This document shows, piece by piece, positions 63,752 through 64,000 of a stretch of DNA of 64,000 nt; position 1 is the stretch's first letter, and each line of letters opens with the position of its first letter. Origin of the DNA: Pandoraea terrigena (GTDB lineage Bacteria > Pseudomonadota > Gammaproteobacteria > Burkholderiales > Burkholderiaceae); NCBI RefSeq assembly GCF_902459705.1, contig NZ_CABPRU010000002.1, positions 434,001-498,000 on the forward strand, written 5' to 3'. The position numbers and the translations under genes were made by a program. The notes under the pieces were generated by a model. It worked only from the letters and a program-made list of their open reading frames with translations, was not told the origin of the DNA and made no database searches.

Positions 63752-64000
63752 TCAGCCGAGATTGCGATTGAGCCATACCGCACCATAGCCAAGCGCGAAC
63801 ATCGTGAGCAGCAGTGGCACCGAGATGCGCAGCACCTGAATGACCAGTGGACGCGGCGGCAGATCCTCCTCCTCCGGCATACGCGCTGCCTCGCGCAACG
63901 CGCCGGTGCACAGCGCCGCCGCGGCAACGCTCACGACGATCCAGAAGGTCTGGTTGTACATCAGCGCAACGAGCAAAAGCGCGAGCGCGACGTTGCGGCC
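63752..64000 (-). CDS. Membrane protein of unknown function (5' end cut by window edge)
   Basis: A minus-strand frame open from the right edge to a stop at 63752. The last about 83 residues show one hydrophobic segment at the edge (about LALLLVALMYNQTFWIVV continuing to AALCTGALREAAR), an acidic loop with EEEDLPP, and a second helix (ISVPLLLTMFALGYGAVW) followed by LNRNLG. No family is recognised. A GTG or ATG start could lie within the window (ATG at 63961), but the reading frame continues without a stop to 64000. Confidence 0.65.
   Translation of the reverse strand, partial: GRNVALALLLVALMYNQTFWIVVSVAAAALCTGALREAARMPEEEDLPPRPLVIQVLRISVPLLLTMFALGYGAVWLNRNLG

Noticed and set aside
1-64000. 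Mobile elements, prophage or CRISPR
   Set aside because: No transposase, integrase, phage gene or repeat-spacer array was seen on either strand; gene order looks like core chromosome.

Overview
The window reads as an unbroken piece of core chromosome from a high-GC beta-proteobacterium of the Burkholderiaceae. Gene content and protein style fit Pandoraea or a close Burkholderia relative; this is an inference from rne with rluC and the moa/mob/moe genes, OpgGH, the GlcDEF set and an OxlT-type carrier, not from a database search. I see no insertion sequence, prophage, integrase or CRISPR array. About 53 protein genes and two tRNA genes fill the window, mostly in short operons.

Layout. 1-2183: end of a HAD phosphatase gene, rluC, and a long presumed rne leader. 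2184-9870: rne, then the molybdenum-cofactor genes moaA, mobA and moeA with one exported unknown. 9975-17292: small membrane protein, GNAT acetyltransferase, rmuC, 2-hydroxyacid dehydrogenase, NhaD-like antiporter, a solitary LutC-type protein and pncB. 17555-18256: fdxA and two near-identical tRNA-Asn genes behind a near-ideal sigma-70 promoter. 18388-25775: OxlT-type carrier, a FadR-type regulator (glcC-like) and divergent glcDEF with palindromic operators between them. 25959-33163: DoxX, DODA-type dioxygenase, LysR, CorC/CNNM protein, YcgR flagellar brake, LysE exporter, cold-shock gene with its own promoter and terminator, and a LysM/M23 lipoprotein. 33275-37485: opgGH. 37775-43203: an exported hydrolase and a four-gene import/deamination operon (DUF3311, sodium:solute symporter, cytosine-deaminase-like enzyme, CynX-type MFS) facing a GntR regulator with a palindromic operator. 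44525-50235: a divergent MurA paralogue, MHS-type MFS, unknown barrel protein, LysR and two small unknowns. 50356-54951: O-antigen-ligase-like protein with a glycosyltransferase, a 56-residue membrane protein, a YeiH-family protein and an isomerase. 54970-64000: SGNH hydrolase, a YfiRNB-type cyclic-di-GMP module opposite a PAS-GGDEF-EAL protein, glutathione-dependent formaldehyde dehydrogenase, an SH3/Pro-Gly-rich exported protein, a fragment of an amino-acid permease, and a membrane gene cut by the window edge.

Working together. GlcDEF oxidises glycolate to glyoxylate under the adjacent regulator; the OxlT-type carrier and the hydroxyacid dehydrogenase handle related C2 acids. YfiR/YfiN/YfiB, YcgR and the GGDEF-EAL protein form a local cyclic-di-GMP set, and OpgGH, NlpD-like, MurA2 and YfiB are envelope functions. 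Nothing here is clearly a new system. The least explained items are a 16-bp perfect inverted repeat before fdxA, the regulated deaminase operon carrying two unrelated transporters, and recurring 9-nt tandem repeats at gene ends.
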